This document shows, piece after piece, positions 42,866 to 52,500 of a stretch of 64,000 nucleotides of DNA (the stretch's first letter is position 1; each line of letters starts with the position of its first letter). Source of the stretch: Aquimarina amphilecti (lineage in GTDB: Bacteria; Bacteroidota; Bacteroidia; Flavobacteriales; Flavobacteriaceae); contig NZ_FOAB01000012.1 of the NCBI RefSeq assembly GCF_900109375.1, positions 1 through 64,000 on the forward strand. Direction: 5' to 3'. The notes beneath the pieces were generated by a model, which saw only the letters and a program-made list of their open reading frames with translations, was not told the DNA's origin and did no database searches. Made by a program: the position numbers and the translations under genes.

Positions 42866-43726
42866 TTACTTATAAGACCTAACGCTTTCTATCACCACAG
42901 AAGTTAGAATTAACACCCCACCTATAATCGTAGTTAAAACGGGAATTTCTTTAAGAAAAATTATCCCTATAATAATACCATACACTGGCTGTATACTACT
43001 TATGATACTGGCCGTAGTCGCAGAAAAACGCTTTAAACTAAATAAAAATAGTGTATGACCAATAGCGGTAGTAAGGATTGCCAATATTAATGTCCAAGGC
43101 CATTGGGTTACAATCCCAGAGCTATCCATAATAAAAAATATTGGAAATAACATAACACTAATAATCACAAGCTGATACCACATAAGTATAGAACCATGAT
43201 AATTACTTACTTTAGTTTTCATAATTAAGTTTCTCAGTGCATAACATAATGCAGAAATCACACCAAACCCAACTGCTTTTGCGTAAGAATTATCCAAACT
43301 AAAATCGGGTACTAAAAAATAAATTCCTAACAAAACCAGCGCTCCTAAAACTAAATGCATTTTTTGAAATTTAGTTTTCAAAAGTATAGGCTCTAAAAAT
43401 GATGTTATCACTGGATATGTAAATAAAGACAACATTCCGATAGCTACATTAGACATCTTTAATGCATAGAAATATGTAATCCAATGCAACCCCATCAATA
43501 CACCTCCAATTATTATTGTAAATCGATCTGTAGAGGCTACACTAAAAGATATTTTTTTCCATTTACAAAATAAAAATAATATAGTTCCGGCTAAAATAGC
43601 TCTAAAAGCAATTGTAACTGGTACCGGCATATCTATATGCCTCCCTAACGCACCAGAAGTACTGATAAAAAGCATTGCTAGATTTAACTCCAGAATATTA
43701 CGTAAATGACTCGTATTCTTTGGCAT
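42866..43726 (-). CDS. EamA/DMT superfamily transporter
   Basis: This 286-residue inner-membrane protein has ten predicted helices in two EamA-like halves of about five helices each, as in drug/metabolite transporters. The first half begins NLAMLFISTSGALGRHIDMPVP and the second half starts near AVGFGVISALCYALRNL. These proteins usually export amino acids or metabolites by proton exchange; no specificity is evident. The gene starts 11 bases from the stop of the upstream helical-repeat gene on the same strand, so the two may share a transcript. Confidence 0.88.
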   Translation of the reverse strand: MPKNTSHLRNILELNLAMLFISTSGALGRHIDMPVPVTIAFRAILAGTILFLFCKWKKISFSVASTDRFTIIIGGVLMGLHWITYFYALKMSNVAIGMLSLFTYPVITSFLEPILLKTKFQKMHLVLGALVLLGIYFLVPDFSLDNSYAKAVGFGVISALCYALRNLIMKTKVSNYHGSILMWYQLVIISVMLFPIFFIMDSSGIVTQWPWTLILAILTTAIGHTLFLFSLKRFSATTASIISSIQPVYGIIIGIIFLKEIPVLTTIIGGVLILTSVVIESVRSYK

Positions 43727-43737
43727 AGATTAAATGA

Positions 43738-45282
43738 TTAGCGAATCAACTTTTTTGATTTCTCTTTAATAATATCAGCAACTGGTCTATTCTCAATATT
43801 ACTCTCCAACCAAGATAAAATATCTAAATATAAAAATGCTCGTTTTTCATAAGGATGATCCTCATACTGTTTTAGAGTTTTATGAAGCTTTCTAAATTCA
43901 TCCTTGATTTGATGAGGAAATATATCTCCAAGGTTTTTAAGAAATTTAATCATCTCTTTCTGTACTTCATAAAGGTCATCCATTTTGATTAAAAACCTAT
44001 AAGTTTCCTTTAACTGAGTCTCTAAATGATAATCCATCCCCGCTTCATAATGCGCTACAAGGCTTAAAACTCTAGCAAAACACATTAAATCTTCTCTCAT
44101 CTTTAAAGACCTGTTATTAATAATCTTGCTAAGATATTCTATGCACTTACGATGATCAGCCATCCCAAAATATAAACAACCTATTTTATAATATAAAACC
44201 ATAATATGATGATCATCTAAACGGTTTTTATACTCAGTGACACCATCTAAGATCTCGGTAACTAAATATTCTCCTTCATCAAAAGTACCTTCCAGAAAAT
44301 GTACATTCAATCTATTATTATAAATAAATTGAAATGAAAGTACTTCAATGTTATCATCTATCGGAAAATCATCTGATTTAATAGTTTTTTCAAACTTACT
44401 CAATGTTAATTTTAATTGCGTTTTATCCTGAATCAGATACAATGATTCTAACAAATAATGATTTCCTCTAAGAAAAAACACAGGATTAAGAATGATCATT
44501 TTCGGGTTTTCATAAAACAGATCTACCCATTTTTTAGAATATTTATAACAGGATAAAAAATCTTGAACCATGAAGCTATACCATAAATGAGCTTTGTACA
44601 ACCATAGTTTCTCTCTAAATCCTAGAATACTCCAATCGTACTTTGGTAATTTACTTTCGAAATAATTAGTAATTACATTATGTTCTTTATCATTACGTAC
44701 ATACCCGCTTTTTATCATCAGGCCATACAATTGAAGTGACAGATTAGACAATCGACTTGTAAGCACGTTTTTCATACTCAACATCTTTGCCTCTATGGTT
44801 AACTCATCTGCACGACTATTGATACTTCTTGTTATATATTGAGTTTCTATTACCTTTTCTAATTCTACTATTTCATAGGCAATATTATTCTCTTCATTTT
44901 CTTTTGCTAAAGTTTTTGCTTTATCCAAAATCTTTAAACTTTGTTTATATAACCCTTTATGATATAAAATAGTAGCAAAATCAAGTTGTTCCCTTATCTG
45001 TGATCTCACATTTTGATGCAATGGACTTAATCTAAGACTGATTAGGATTTGTTTATATAAATGCGCTTTGAGATTAGAAAGTTGTTGTTTTTTCACAATT
45101 CCTTTAGCTACAATTAGCTCTTCATCTAAGCTTTCATTCTTATCGAGATGATTAAAAAGTGCTAAAAATTTGGAATCCGTATTTACACCAAGCCTACCAA
45201 CATACACTTTAAATTGTCGTTTTTCGGACTTGGATAGTGACTTCACTAAAACAAACAAAGGATCTTTTTGATCATTAGTCAT
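43738..45282 (-). CDS. Helical-repeat (TPR-like) protein, unknown
   Basis: This 514-residue cytoplasmic protein opens with DPLFVLVKSLSKSEKRQFKVYVGRLG and then consists almost wholly of alpha-helices with TPR-like pairs, for example ILYHKGLYKQSLKILDKAKTLAKE near residue 110 and KIGCLYFGMADHRKCIEYLSKI near 370. This N-terminal pattern recurs in a Bacteroidota family of unknown function, probably a scaffold. No enzymatic motif is visible. It precedes the EamA transporter by 11 bases and is divergent from leuA. Confidence 0.7.
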   Translation of the reverse strand: MTNDQKDPLFVLVKSLSKSEKRQFKVYVGRLGVNTDSKFLALFNHLDKNESLDEELIVAKGIVKKQQLSNLKAHLYKQILISLRLSPLHQNVRSQIREQLDFATILYHKGLYKQSLKILDKAKTLAKENEENNIAYEIVELEKVIETQYITRSINSRADELTIEAKMLSMKNVLTSRLSNLSLQLYGLMIKSGYVRNDKEHNVITNYFESKLPKYDWSILGFREKLWLYKAHLWYSFMVQDFLSCYKYSKKWVDLFYENPKMIILNPVFFLRGNHYLLESLYLIQDKTQLKLTLSKFEKTIKSDDFPIDDNIEVLSFQFIYNNRLNVHFLEGTFDEGEYLVTEILDGVTEYKNRLDDHHIMVLYYKIGCLYFGMADHRKCIEYLSKIINNRSLKMREDLMCFARVLSLVAHYEAGMDYHLETQLKETYRFLIKMDDLYEVQKEMIKFLKNLGDIFPHQIKDEFRKLHKTLKQYEDHPYEKRAFLYLDILSWLESNIENRPVADIIKEKSKKLIR

Positions 45283-45476
45283 TGTAAGAAAATATATTGT
45301 AATTAACTGATTAAAAAGAAGTTAAGTTGATTTCAAAACATTTCAACATTGTAAAACATGTAGCTAAATCCCTTCTTTTTGAATAACCAAAATATAAATT
45401 CGTAAGAGAATACTAAAACATCTTAGAATATATTTTCAAAAGATATTATCAAAAATTAATAATTCACATAATTCTT

Positions 45477-46649
45477 ATGAGCGATAATAAAGTCCAAATT
45501 TTTGACACCACATTAAGAGACGGAGAACAGGTCCCTGGTTGTAAATTAAATACGAAACAAAAGTTAGTTATTGCGGAACGATTAGATCTTTTAGGAGTTG
45601 ATATAATAGAAGCCGGGTTTCCCGTTTCTAGTCCTGGAGATTTTACCTCAGTGAATGAAATTGCGAAAATTGTAAAAAATGCAACAGTTTGTGGATTAAC
45701 GAGAGCTGTAGAAAATGATATTAAAGTAGCAGCTGAAGCTCTTAAATATGCAAAAAAACCAAGAATTCATACTGGAATCGGGACATCAGAATCTCATATT
45801 AAATATAAATTTAACTCTACACAAGATAAGGTTATTGAGCGAGGAATTGCCGCTGTAAAATATGCTAAGTCTTTTGTAGAAGATGTAGAGTTTTATGCGG
45901 AAGATGCTGGCCGTACTGATAATGAATTTTTAGCCAGAGTTTGTGAAGCTATGATTAAAGCTGGAGCGACAGTACTTAATATTCCTGATACAACTGGTTA
46001 CTGTTTACCAGAAGAATATGGTGAGAAAATAAAGTATCTAAAAGAAAATGTAAAAGGTATTGATAATGTTATCATTTCTTGTCACTGTCATAATGATCTA
46101 GGATTAGCAACTGCTAATTCGATTGCTGGAGCTATACATGGTGCTAGACAAATAGAATGCACAATTAATGGTATTGGGGAGCGAGCTGGAAATACAGCAT
46201 TAGAAGAAGTAGTGATGATTATGAAACAACATCCCTATTTACACCTTAATACGGATATCAATTCTAGATTATTGTATGATACCAGTTTAATGGTTTCCGA
46301 AAGCATGGGAATGATGGTACAACCTAATAAAGCTATCGTTGGAGCAAATGCTTTTGCTCATAGTTCAGGAATACATCAGGATGGAGTTATTAAAAATCGT
46401 GAAACATATGAAATTATTGATCCTGCGGAAGTAGGAGTTACGGAATCTGCAATTGTACTTACCGCAAGAAGTGGTAGAGCAGCATTAGCATATAGAGCCA
46501 AAAAAATCGGATATGAATTAACAAAACTTCAACTGGATCAAGTGTATAAAGAATTCTTGAACTATGCTGATAGAAAGAAAGAAGTAATCAATGATGATAT
46601 TCATGAAATCATGAAAACTGTTCACGTAGAAGCTGCAGCAGTAGCATAG
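45477..46649 (+). CDS. leuA: 2-isopropylmalate synthase, short form lacking the regulatory domain
   Basis: This 390-residue enzyme condenses acetyl-CoA with 2-oxoisovalerate, the first committed step of leucine synthesis. The catalytic TIM barrel has the metal/substrate motif DTTLRDGEQVPG (about 10-21), the HCHNDLGLA motif (about 203) and the GIGERAGN motif (about 230). It ends shortly after the helical subdomain and lacks the C-terminal LeuA allosteric dimer domain that brings most enzymes to more than 500 residues. Feedback control by leucine through that domain is therefore unlikely. The leuC-leuD-leuB genes follow. Homocitrate synthase is an alternative by family, but the operon argues for LeuA. 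Confidence 0.9.
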   Translation: MSDNKVQIFDTTLRDGEQVPGCKLNTKQKLVIAERLDLLGVDIIEAGFPVSSPGDFTSVNEIAKIVKNATVCGLTRAVENDIKVAAEALKYAKKPRIHTGIGTSESHIKYKFNSTQDKVIERGIAAVKYAKSFVEDVEFYAEDAGRTDNEFLARVCEAMIKAGATVLNIPDTTGYCLPEEYGEKIKYLKENVKGIDNVIISCHCHNDLGLATANSIAGAIHGARQIECTINGIGERAGNTALEEVVMIMKQHPYLHLNTDINSRLLYDTSLMVSESMGMMVQPNKAIVGANAFAHSSGIHQDGVIKNRETYEIIDPAEVGVTESAIVLTARSGRAALAYRAKKIGYELTKLQLDQVYKEFLNYADRKKEVINDDIHEIMKTVHVEAAAVA

Positions 46650-46686
46650 CATTTTTTTTTAGATTACTTCCAGAATAATATAACAT

Positions 46687-48069
46687 ATGAAGAAGACATT
46701 ATTTGATAAAGTTTGGGATGCTCACGTCGTCAAAGAAGTAGAGAATGGCCCTCAAATACTTTATATAGATCAACACCTAATCCACGAAGTTACAAGTCCA
46801 CAAGCATTTAATGAACTTGAACAACGTGGAATTCCTGTTTTAAGACCAAATCAAGTTGTTGCAACTGCAGATCATAATACACCAACCGTAGATCAGCATT
46901 TACCGGTAAAAGATCCGTTATCCAGAAATCAGTTAGAACAGCTCACAAAGAATTGTGAGAAAAATGATATCACTCTTTACGGTCTGGGACATAAGTACAA
47001 TGGAATTGTACACGTAATAGCCCCAGAACTAGGTATTACACAACCAGGGATGACTATGGTTTGTGGTGACAGCCATACCTCTACCCACGGTGCATTTGGT
47101 TCTATTGCATTTGGAATAGGAACCAGCCAAGTAGCTCAAGTATTTGCAAGTCAATGTTTATTACTACAAAAGCCTAAAAGCCTTAGAGTAAGCGTAAATG
47201 GAAAATTACGATCTGGTGTACTACCAAAAGATGTTATACTATACATAATTGCGAAACTAGGAACCAATGCTGGTACCGGATATTTCTGCGAATATGCAGG
47301 TAATGTATTTGAAGAAATGTCGATGGAAGGTCGTATGACCGTATGTAACATGAGTATCGAAATGGGAGCTCGTGGAGGTATGATTGCTCCTGATGAGACT
47401 ACTTTCGAATATGTAAAAGGACGTGAGTTCGCTCCAAAAGGAGATGCCTATGATAAAAAGGTAACATATTGGAAAACATTGCCTACAGATCAAGGTGCTA
47501 TTTTTGATAAAGAATACCATTTTGATGCAGTTGATATAGAACCTATGATTACCTATGGAACCAACCCTGGAATGGGGATTAAGGTTACAGAAAATATACC
47601 CTCAGAAAACAATGCTTCTTTTGAAAAATCATTAGCGTATATGAATTTTGAAAAAGGACAATCTTTGATCAATCAAGAAATTAATTATGTTTTTATAGGA
47701 AGCTGTACAAACAGTAGAATTGAAGATTTTAGAGTAGCTGCTAATTATATTAAAGGTAAGAAAAAAGCAGAAAGTGTAACAGCATGGTTGGTACCAGGAT
47801 CGCAACAAGTAGCTTCTCAAATTGTTGATGAAGGGTTACACAATATTTTTGAAGAAGCCGGATTTAAACTAAGACAACCCGGATGTTCTGCTTGCTTAGC
47901 GATGAACGACGATAAAATACCGGAAGGAGCATATTGTGTTTCTACATCTAATAGAAATTTTGAAGGCCGCCAAGGACAAGGAGCTAGAACAATTCTTGCC
48001 AGCCCATTAATTGCCGCTGCGACAGCAGTTGAAGGAAAAATTATTGATATCACTAAACACCTAAATTAA
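46687..48069 (+). CDS. leuC: 3-isopropylmalate dehydratase large subunit
   Basis: This 460-residue subunit forms, with LeuD, the isopropylmalate isomerase of leucine synthesis. The aconitase-type cluster cysteines are in FIGSCTNSRI (about residue 339) and QPGCSACLAMN (about 400-403). The substrate region CGDSHTSTHGAFG (about 127-139) is intact. It begins 37 bases after leuA and its stop is 4 bases before leuD, so the genes are co-transcribed. Confidence 0.98.
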   Translation: MKKTLFDKVWDAHVVKEVENGPQILYIDQHLIHEVTSPQAFNELEQRGIPVLRPNQVVATADHNTPTVDQHLPVKDPLSRNQLEQLTKNCEKNDITLYGLGHKYNGIVHVIAPELGITQPGMTMVCGDSHTSTHGAFGSIAFGIGTSQVAQVFASQCLLLQKPKSLRVSVNGKLRSGVLPKDVILYIIAKLGTNAGTGYFCEYAGNVFEEMSMEGRMTVCNMSIEMGARGGMIAPDETTFEYVKGREFAPKGDAYDKKVTYWKTLPTDQGAIFDKEYHFDAVDIEPMITYGTNPGMGIKVTENIPSENNASFEKSLAYMNFEKGQSLINQEINYVFIGSCTNSRIEDFRVAANYIKGKKKAESVTAWLVPGSQQVASQIVDEGLHNIFEEAGFKLRQPGCSACLAMNDDKIPEGAYCVSTSNRNFEGRQGQGARTILASPLIAAATAVEGKIIDITKHLN

Positions 48070-48073
48070 AATT

Positions 48074-48661
48074 ATGGATAAGTTTATCAAACTAACATCC
48101 ACTGCAATACCATTGTCTATAGAAAATGTAGATACGGACCAAATCATTCCTGCTCGTTTTCTTAAAGCAACAGATCGAGAAGGTTTTGGAGAAAACCTTT
48201 TTAGAGATTGGCGTTTTCATAAAGACGGAAGTATTAATACCGATTTTGCATTAAACAATCACAATTACTCTGGGAGCATTTTAGTAGCCGGCGATAATTT
48301 TGGTTGTGGTTCTAGTAGAGAACATGCTGCTTGGGCTATTCATGATTATGGAATAAAAGTAGTAGTTTCTAGTTTTTTTGCTGACATATTCAAAGGAAAT
48401 TCGCTGAACAACGGACTACTACCTGTTCAAGTATCTCCTGAGTATCTTCAGGAACTATTTTCAGAAATCAAAAAAGATGCTTCAGCTCAAATTGAAGTAG
48501 ATTTAGAAAAACAAAAGATCACAATCATATCTTCAGGATCCTCTTCTGATTTTGAAATCAACGATTATAAAAAAATGTGTTTAATGAATGGTTATGATGA
48601 TATTGATTTTTTGATTAGTAACCAATCAGAAATAGAAGCTTTTGAAAAAGCTAGGGTATAA
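48074..48661 (+). CDS. leuD: 3-isopropylmalate dehydratase small subunit
   Basis: This 195-residue swivelling-domain subunit partners LeuC. The motif NVDTDQIIPARFLK (about 18-31) and the active-site loop NFGCGSSREHAAWA (about 75-88) are intact. The spacing of 4 bases from leuC indicates coupled expression. LeuB starts 67 bases later, a gap that contains a short AACAAAG/AACAAGC-type direct sequence but no terminator. Confidence 0.97.
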   Translation: MDKFIKLTSTAIPLSIENVDTDQIIPARFLKATDREGFGENLFRDWRFHKDGSINTDFALNNHNYSGSILVAGDNFGCGSSREHAAWAIHDYGIKVVVSSFFADIFKGNSLNNGLLPVQVSPEYLQELFSEIKKDASAQIEVDLEKQKITIISSGSSSDFEINDYKKMCLMNGYDDIDFLISNQSEIEAFEKARV

Positions 48662-48728
48662 TAAAAAATGATAAACATCAAGCTAACAAAGTTATTTAAC
48701 AAGCTTGACATGATATAACAAACTATTT

Positions 48729-49844
48729 ATGAAACTAGAAATTGCTGTATTATCCGGAGACGGAATTGGACCAGAAGTTACTTCTCAGGCCGTAAAAGCA
48801 ATGGAAGCCATTGCACATCGTTTTGATCACTCATTTACCTTTAAAGATGCATTAGTTGGGGCTATAGCTATTGAGAAGACTGGTAATCCTTTACCAGATA
48901 AAACTCTTCAACTTTGTGCAGATACAGATGCTGTTCTTTTTGGAGCGATTGGCGATCCTAAATATGACAATAACCCCAGTGCTCCTGTTCGTCCAGAACA
49001 AGGACTATTGCGTTTACGAAAAGAATTAGGTTTATATGCAAATATCCGCCCAGTGAAAGCGTATGAAACTTTATTAGACAAATCTCCTTTGAAAAGGAAA
49101 ATAATAGAAGGTACTGATATTTCTATTTATAGAGAACTTACAGGTGGGATCTATTTCGGTGAAAAACGTTTAAATGACGAAGGAACAATAGCTTCTGATT
49201 TATGCGAATACTCAAAAGAAGAAATCGAGCGTATTTCTCATCTTGCTTTTAAAGCAGCGCAAAAGAGAAGAAAAAAACTAACCTTAGTAGATAAAGCTAA
49301 TGTTTTAGAATCGTCTCGTTTATGGAGAAAAGTAGTTACTGAAATTGCAACAGAATACCCTGATGTTGGTTTAGATTTCTTGTTTGTAGATAATGCAGCT
49401 ATGCAAATGATTCTTAATCCTAGCCAATTTGATGTAATTCTGACCGAAAATATGTTTGGAGATATTATTTCTGATGAAGCAAGTGTAATAGGAGGTTCCA
49501 TTGGATTATTAGCTTCAGCATCAGTTGGAGATACTTGTTGTATGTTCGAACCAATTCATGGCTCATATCCACAAGCAACTGGAAAAGGAATTGCTAATCC
49601 AATCGCGGCAATTCTTTCTGCAGCTATGTTACTAGAGCATTTTGATCTTATGGACGAAGCTAACGCAATAAAAGAAGCTGTAGAAAAGGCACTAGAACTA
49701 AATATTACCACTCCAGATCTTAATAGTCTAAATCCTTTAACTACAGAAAAAGTGGGAGATTTTATTTATGATTACATCCTCAATCCAGAAGATTCTAACA
49801 TAAACTTTGAAAATATACACGTAGGACAATCTACGATCATATAA
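48729..49844 (+). CDS. leuB: 3-isopropylmalate dehydrogenase
   Basis: This 371-residue NAD-dependent enzyme oxidises and decarboxylates 3-isopropylmalate to the leucine keto acid. Motifs are AVLSGDGIGPEV (about 5-16), the substrate arginines in LRLRKELGLYANIRPVKA (about 94-111), the tyrosine of ELTGGIYFG, and the metal motif NMFGDIISDEAS (about 243-254). Length is normal. It is the last gene of the operon, which ends in a terminator 22 bases downstream. Confidence 0.98.
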   Translation: MKLEIAVLSGDGIGPEVTSQAVKAMEAIAHRFDHSFTFKDALVGAIAIEKTGNPLPDKTLQLCADTDAVLFGAIGDPKYDNNPSAPVRPEQGLLRLRKELGLYANIRPVKAYETLLDKSPLKRKIIEGTDISIYRELTGGIYFGEKRLNDEGTIASDLCEYSKEEIERISHLAFKAAQKRRKKLTLVDKANVLESSRLWRKVVTEIATEYPDVGLDFLFVDNAAMQMILNPSQFDVILTENMFGDIISDEASVIGGSIGLLASASVGDTCCMFEPIHGSYPQATGKGIANPIAAILSAAMLLEHFDLMDEANAIKEAVEKALELNITTPDLNSLNPLTTEKVGDFIYDYILNPEDSNINFENIHVGQSTII

Positions 49845-49865
49845 TATTAGTTATATATTTTTATT

Positions 49866-49906
49866 AAAAAGCAATCAGGTGGTTTCATCTGGTTGCTTTT
49901 TGTTTA
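49866..49906 (+). terminator. Terminator of the leu operon
   Basis: A 13-base stem AAAAAGCAATCAG (49866-49878) pairs with CTGGTTGCTTTTT (49889-49901) with one G-T wobble and a 10-base loop; the T-run follows. Confidence 0.88.
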
Positions 49907-49963
49907 TACCTTTTTAATAGTATTCTAACTATATGAACCCCTTATTTTTCGTACCTTATTTTA

Positions 49964-50383
49964 ATGAAAACTTTGATATTACTTCTGACAATGTTACCCA
50001 TAGTATCTTTCTCTCAAGATCTTGATAAACATCGATGGGAGGATCGCTTGATTTTAGTTTTAGCAGATTCCTATAAAAACCCCAAATTAGTTAAACAACT
50101 AAAACAATTTAAAAACAAATCGAAAAGCCTAGAAGATAGAAAACTAATAGTGTATCAAATAACACCTAACTCATATCAAACAGGAATAGATAAAAACACA
50201 TCTACCAAAAGTAATGCTGTTTACAAGGTGTATAATCCATCTAATGAAGACTTTAAAATTATCCTAATTGGATTAGATGGCAGTATAAAATTAAAGTCAA
50301 ACAAGGTATTATTATCTACACAAATTTTTGACCAAATCGATCAAATGCCAATGCGTAGACAAGAATTGAGAATTAAGAATTAA
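49964..50383 (+). CDS. Exported DUF4174 protein
   Basis: This 139-residue protein has a signal peptide (MKTLILLLTMLPIVSFSQ). The rest matches the DUF4174 family: DKHRWEDRLILVLADS (about 21-36) opens a thioredoxin-like fold, and the later strand ILIGLDGSIKLKSNKVL is characteristic. There is no CXXC, so redox activity is not expected. The family's role is unknown. It stands alone after the leu operon. Confidence 0.82.
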   Translation: MKTLILLLTMLPIVSFSQDLDKHRWEDRLILVLADSYKNPKLVKQLKQFKNKSKSLEDRKLIVYQITPNSYQTGIDKNTSTKSNAVYKVYNPSNEDFKIILIGLDGSIKLKSNKVLLSTQIFDQIDQMPMRRQELRIKN

Positions 50384-50408
50384 ACCAATCAGTTTATTAT
50401 CTACAATA

Positions 50409-50433
50409 GATTCCAGATCAAGTCTGGAATGAC
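50409..50433. repeat. Small dispersed-type palindromic repeat
   Basis: ATTCCAGA (50410-50417) and TCTGGAAT (50423-50430) form a perfect 8-base inverted repeat with TCAAG loop and a following GACA. This form (ATTCC..GGAATGACA) resembles a short palindrome I recall as scattered between genes in Flavobacteriia. It lies between convergent DUF4174 and purC and lacks a T-run. Confidence 0.5.
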
Positions 50434-50476
50434 ATATGCTCACGTTCTGCGATAATTTTTAACTTAGCTGCATAAA

Positions 50477-51427
50477 TTAAACAGTCTTCAAATACGTTAA
50501 GACATTCTCTTCTATCCTACTATCGATATTAGAAACATCTGCTTTTTCAAAAGAAGTTCCGGTAATATTCTCGAATAACTCAATATAACGATCTGATACA
50601 GAATTAATATACTCATTACTCATATCAGGAATTTGTTGTCCTTCTTTTCCTTGGAAACCATTACTGATTAACCATTGTCTTACAAACTCTTTGGATAATT
50701 GCTTTTGAGCTTCACCTTTTTGTTGCCTCTCTTCATATCCTTCTGCATAAAAATAACGCGAAGAATCTGGAGTATGGATTTCATCTATCAAGACTATTTT
50801 TCCATCTTTCGTTTTTCCAAATTCATATTTAGTGTCTACCAAAATCAATCCTCGTTCTGCAGCAATCTCTGTTCCTCTTTGGAATAATTTTCTAGTATAA
50901 TCTTCGAGAACTAGATAATCAACTTCAGAAACAATACCCTTTTCAAGGATTTCTTCTCTGGAAATATCTTCATCATGTTCTCCATTATCAGCTTTGGTCG
51001 ATGGCGTAATAATAGGCTCGGGAAATTTATCATTTTCCTTCATCCCATCAGGCATAGAAACACCACATAACATTCTTTTACCAGCCTTATATTCTCTAGC
51101 GGCATGACCAGATTGGTATCCTCTAATCACCATCTCTACTTTAAACGGTTCACAAAGATGCCCAACAGCAACGTTAGGATCAGGAGTGGCGATTAACCAA
51201 TTAGGTACTAAATCTTCTGTTGCTTTCATCATCTGAGTAGCAATCTGATTCAGTATCTGTCCTTTGAAAGGAATTCCTTTTGGCATTACTACATCAAATG
51301 CAGATAAACGATCTGTAGCAATCATTACCAACAGATCATCATTTATATTGTATACTTCTCTTACTTTTCCTTTATAAACAGATTTCTGTCCAGGAAAACT
51401 ATAATTTGTATCTGTAATCGTATTCAC
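50477..51427 (-). CDS. purC: Phosphoribosylaminoimidazole-succinocarboxamide synthase
   Basis: This 316-residue enzyme joins aspartate to CAIR with ATP to make SAICAR in purine synthesis. Motifs include YKGKVREVYNI (about 18-28), TDRLSAFD (about 39), the aspartate-binding EMVIRGYQSGHAARE region (about 97-111) and LVDTKYEFGKT...LIDEIHTPDSSRYF (about 205-240). The longer chain is the usual form in this phylum. It is followed downstream by a possible dispersed repeat and preceded by phoH 46 bases upstream on the same strand, so they could share a transcript. Confidence 0.96.
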   Translation of the reverse strand: MNTITDTNYSFPGQKSVYKGKVREVYNINDDLLVMIATDRLSAFDVVMPKGIPFKGQILNQIATQMMKATEDLVPNWLIATPDPNVAVGHLCEPFKVEMVIRGYQSGHAAREYKAGKRMLCGVSMPDGMKENDKFPEPIITPSTKADNGEHDEDISREEILEKGIVSEVDYLVLEDYTRKLFQRGTEIAAERGLILVDTKYEFGKTKDGKIVLIDEIHTPDSSRYFYAEGYEERQQKGEAQKQLSKEFVRQWLISNGFQGKEGQQIPDMSNEYINSVSDRYIELFENITGTSFEKADVSNIDSRIEENVLTYLKTV

Positions 51428-51473
51428 TGTAATATTTTATTTTTTAGAGTAGTATCTCTCTAGTATGAAGTAC

Positions 51474-52430
51474 TTAATCGTTTCTGTTTTCTATTTCTTT
51501 ATATGCCGCAATCACCTTTTTCACCAATTTATGACGGATCACATCTTTATCATCCAAGTGTATTACTCCAATTCCCGAAACTCCTTTTAACACTAACAAT
51601 GCTTCTTTTAGACCAGAAGTTACTCTACGCGGTAAATCAATCTGTCCAGGATCACCGGTAATCATAAATTTTGCATTTTTACCCATACGTGTCAGAAACA
51701 TTTTCATTTGGGCATGGGTAGTGTTTTGTGCTTCATCTAGAATTACAAATGCATTATCCAAAGTACGTCCTCGCATAAATGCCATCGGAGCAATTTGTAT
51801 CACTCCTTTTTCTATAAAACTTTCTAGTTTTTCTGGAGAGATCATATCTCGCAATGCATCGTATAGTGGCTGCATATAAGGATCCAATTTTTCTTGTAAA
51901 TCTCCAGGCAAAAATCCTAAATTCTCTCCTGCTTCTACAGCAGGACGTGTAAGTATGATTCTCTTTACTTGTTTTTCTTTTAATGCTTTCACAGCTAAAG
52001 CAACACCTGTATATGTTTTACCAGTTCCTGCAGGTCCGATAGCAAAAACCATATCATTTTTGTATGTCAACTCCACCAACTTACGCTGATTTGCTGTCTG
52101 CGCTTTAATCGCCTTACCTCCTACTCCGTGAACCAATGTTTCTCCACTAACAGCAGAAGTTTCATAATCCGCCTTAGTATCACTAGTTAGTACACGTTCT
52201 ATAACATTCTCATCAAGTTTGTTGTATTTTCCAAAATGTTCCAAAAGCATATTAAGGCGTGCATCGAATTCCTCGAGCATCTCCTCGTCACCATATACTT
52301 TCATTTTACTTCCTCTAGCTACAATTTTTAACTTAGGAAAGTATTTTTTCAATAATTGGATATTACTATTCTGAAGTCCGAAAAACTCCCGTGGATTGAT
52401 TTCTGTCAGTTCAATAATAAGTTCGTTCAA
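51474..52430 (-). CDS. phoH: PhoH family ATPase
   Basis: This 318-residue protein has a short N-terminal KH-like segment and a P-loop ATPase/helicase-like core: Walker A GPAGTGKTYTG (about 135), Walker B DEAQN (about 233) and the arginine-containing TGDPGQIDLP segment. PhoH-type proteins have been linked to RNA handling and phosphate response; in this phylum the role is unproved. The gene precedes purC by 46 bases. Its upstream region carries the palindrome at 52483-52500. Confidence 0.95.
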   Translation of the reverse strand: MNELIIELTEINPREFFGLQNSNIQLLKKYFPKLKIVARGSKMKVYGDEEMLEEFDARLNMLLEHFGKYNKLDENVIERVLTSDTKADYETSAVSGETLVHGVGGKAIKAQTANQRKLVELTYKNDMVFAIGPAGTGKTYTGVALAVKALKEKQVKRIILTRPAVEAGENLGFLPGDLQEKLDPYMQPLYDALRDMISPEKLESFIEKGVIQIAPMAFMRGRTLDNAFVILDEAQNTTHAQMKMFLTRMGKNAKFMITGDPGQIDLPRRVTSGLKEALLVLKGVSGIGVIHLDDKDVIRHKLVKKVIAAYKEIENRND

Positions 52431-52482
52431 AAGCTATAGAAATTTTAGTATGATTTGTTTTTTGGATTGACTAAGTTTGTGG

Positions 52483-52500
52483 TCCCAATAGCTATTGGGA
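52483..52500. promoter_or_regulatory. Perfect 18-base palindrome between phoH and SAM hydrolase genes
   Basis: TCCCAATAGCTATTGGGA reads identically on both strands. It is in the 282-base gap between the divergent phoH (-) and SAM hydrolase (+) genes, 53 bases from the phoH start. Either it is a dimeric operator or a member of a palindromic repeat family; I recall related TCCCGATAGCTATCGGGA sequences in Flavobacteriia genomes. Confidence 0.6.
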
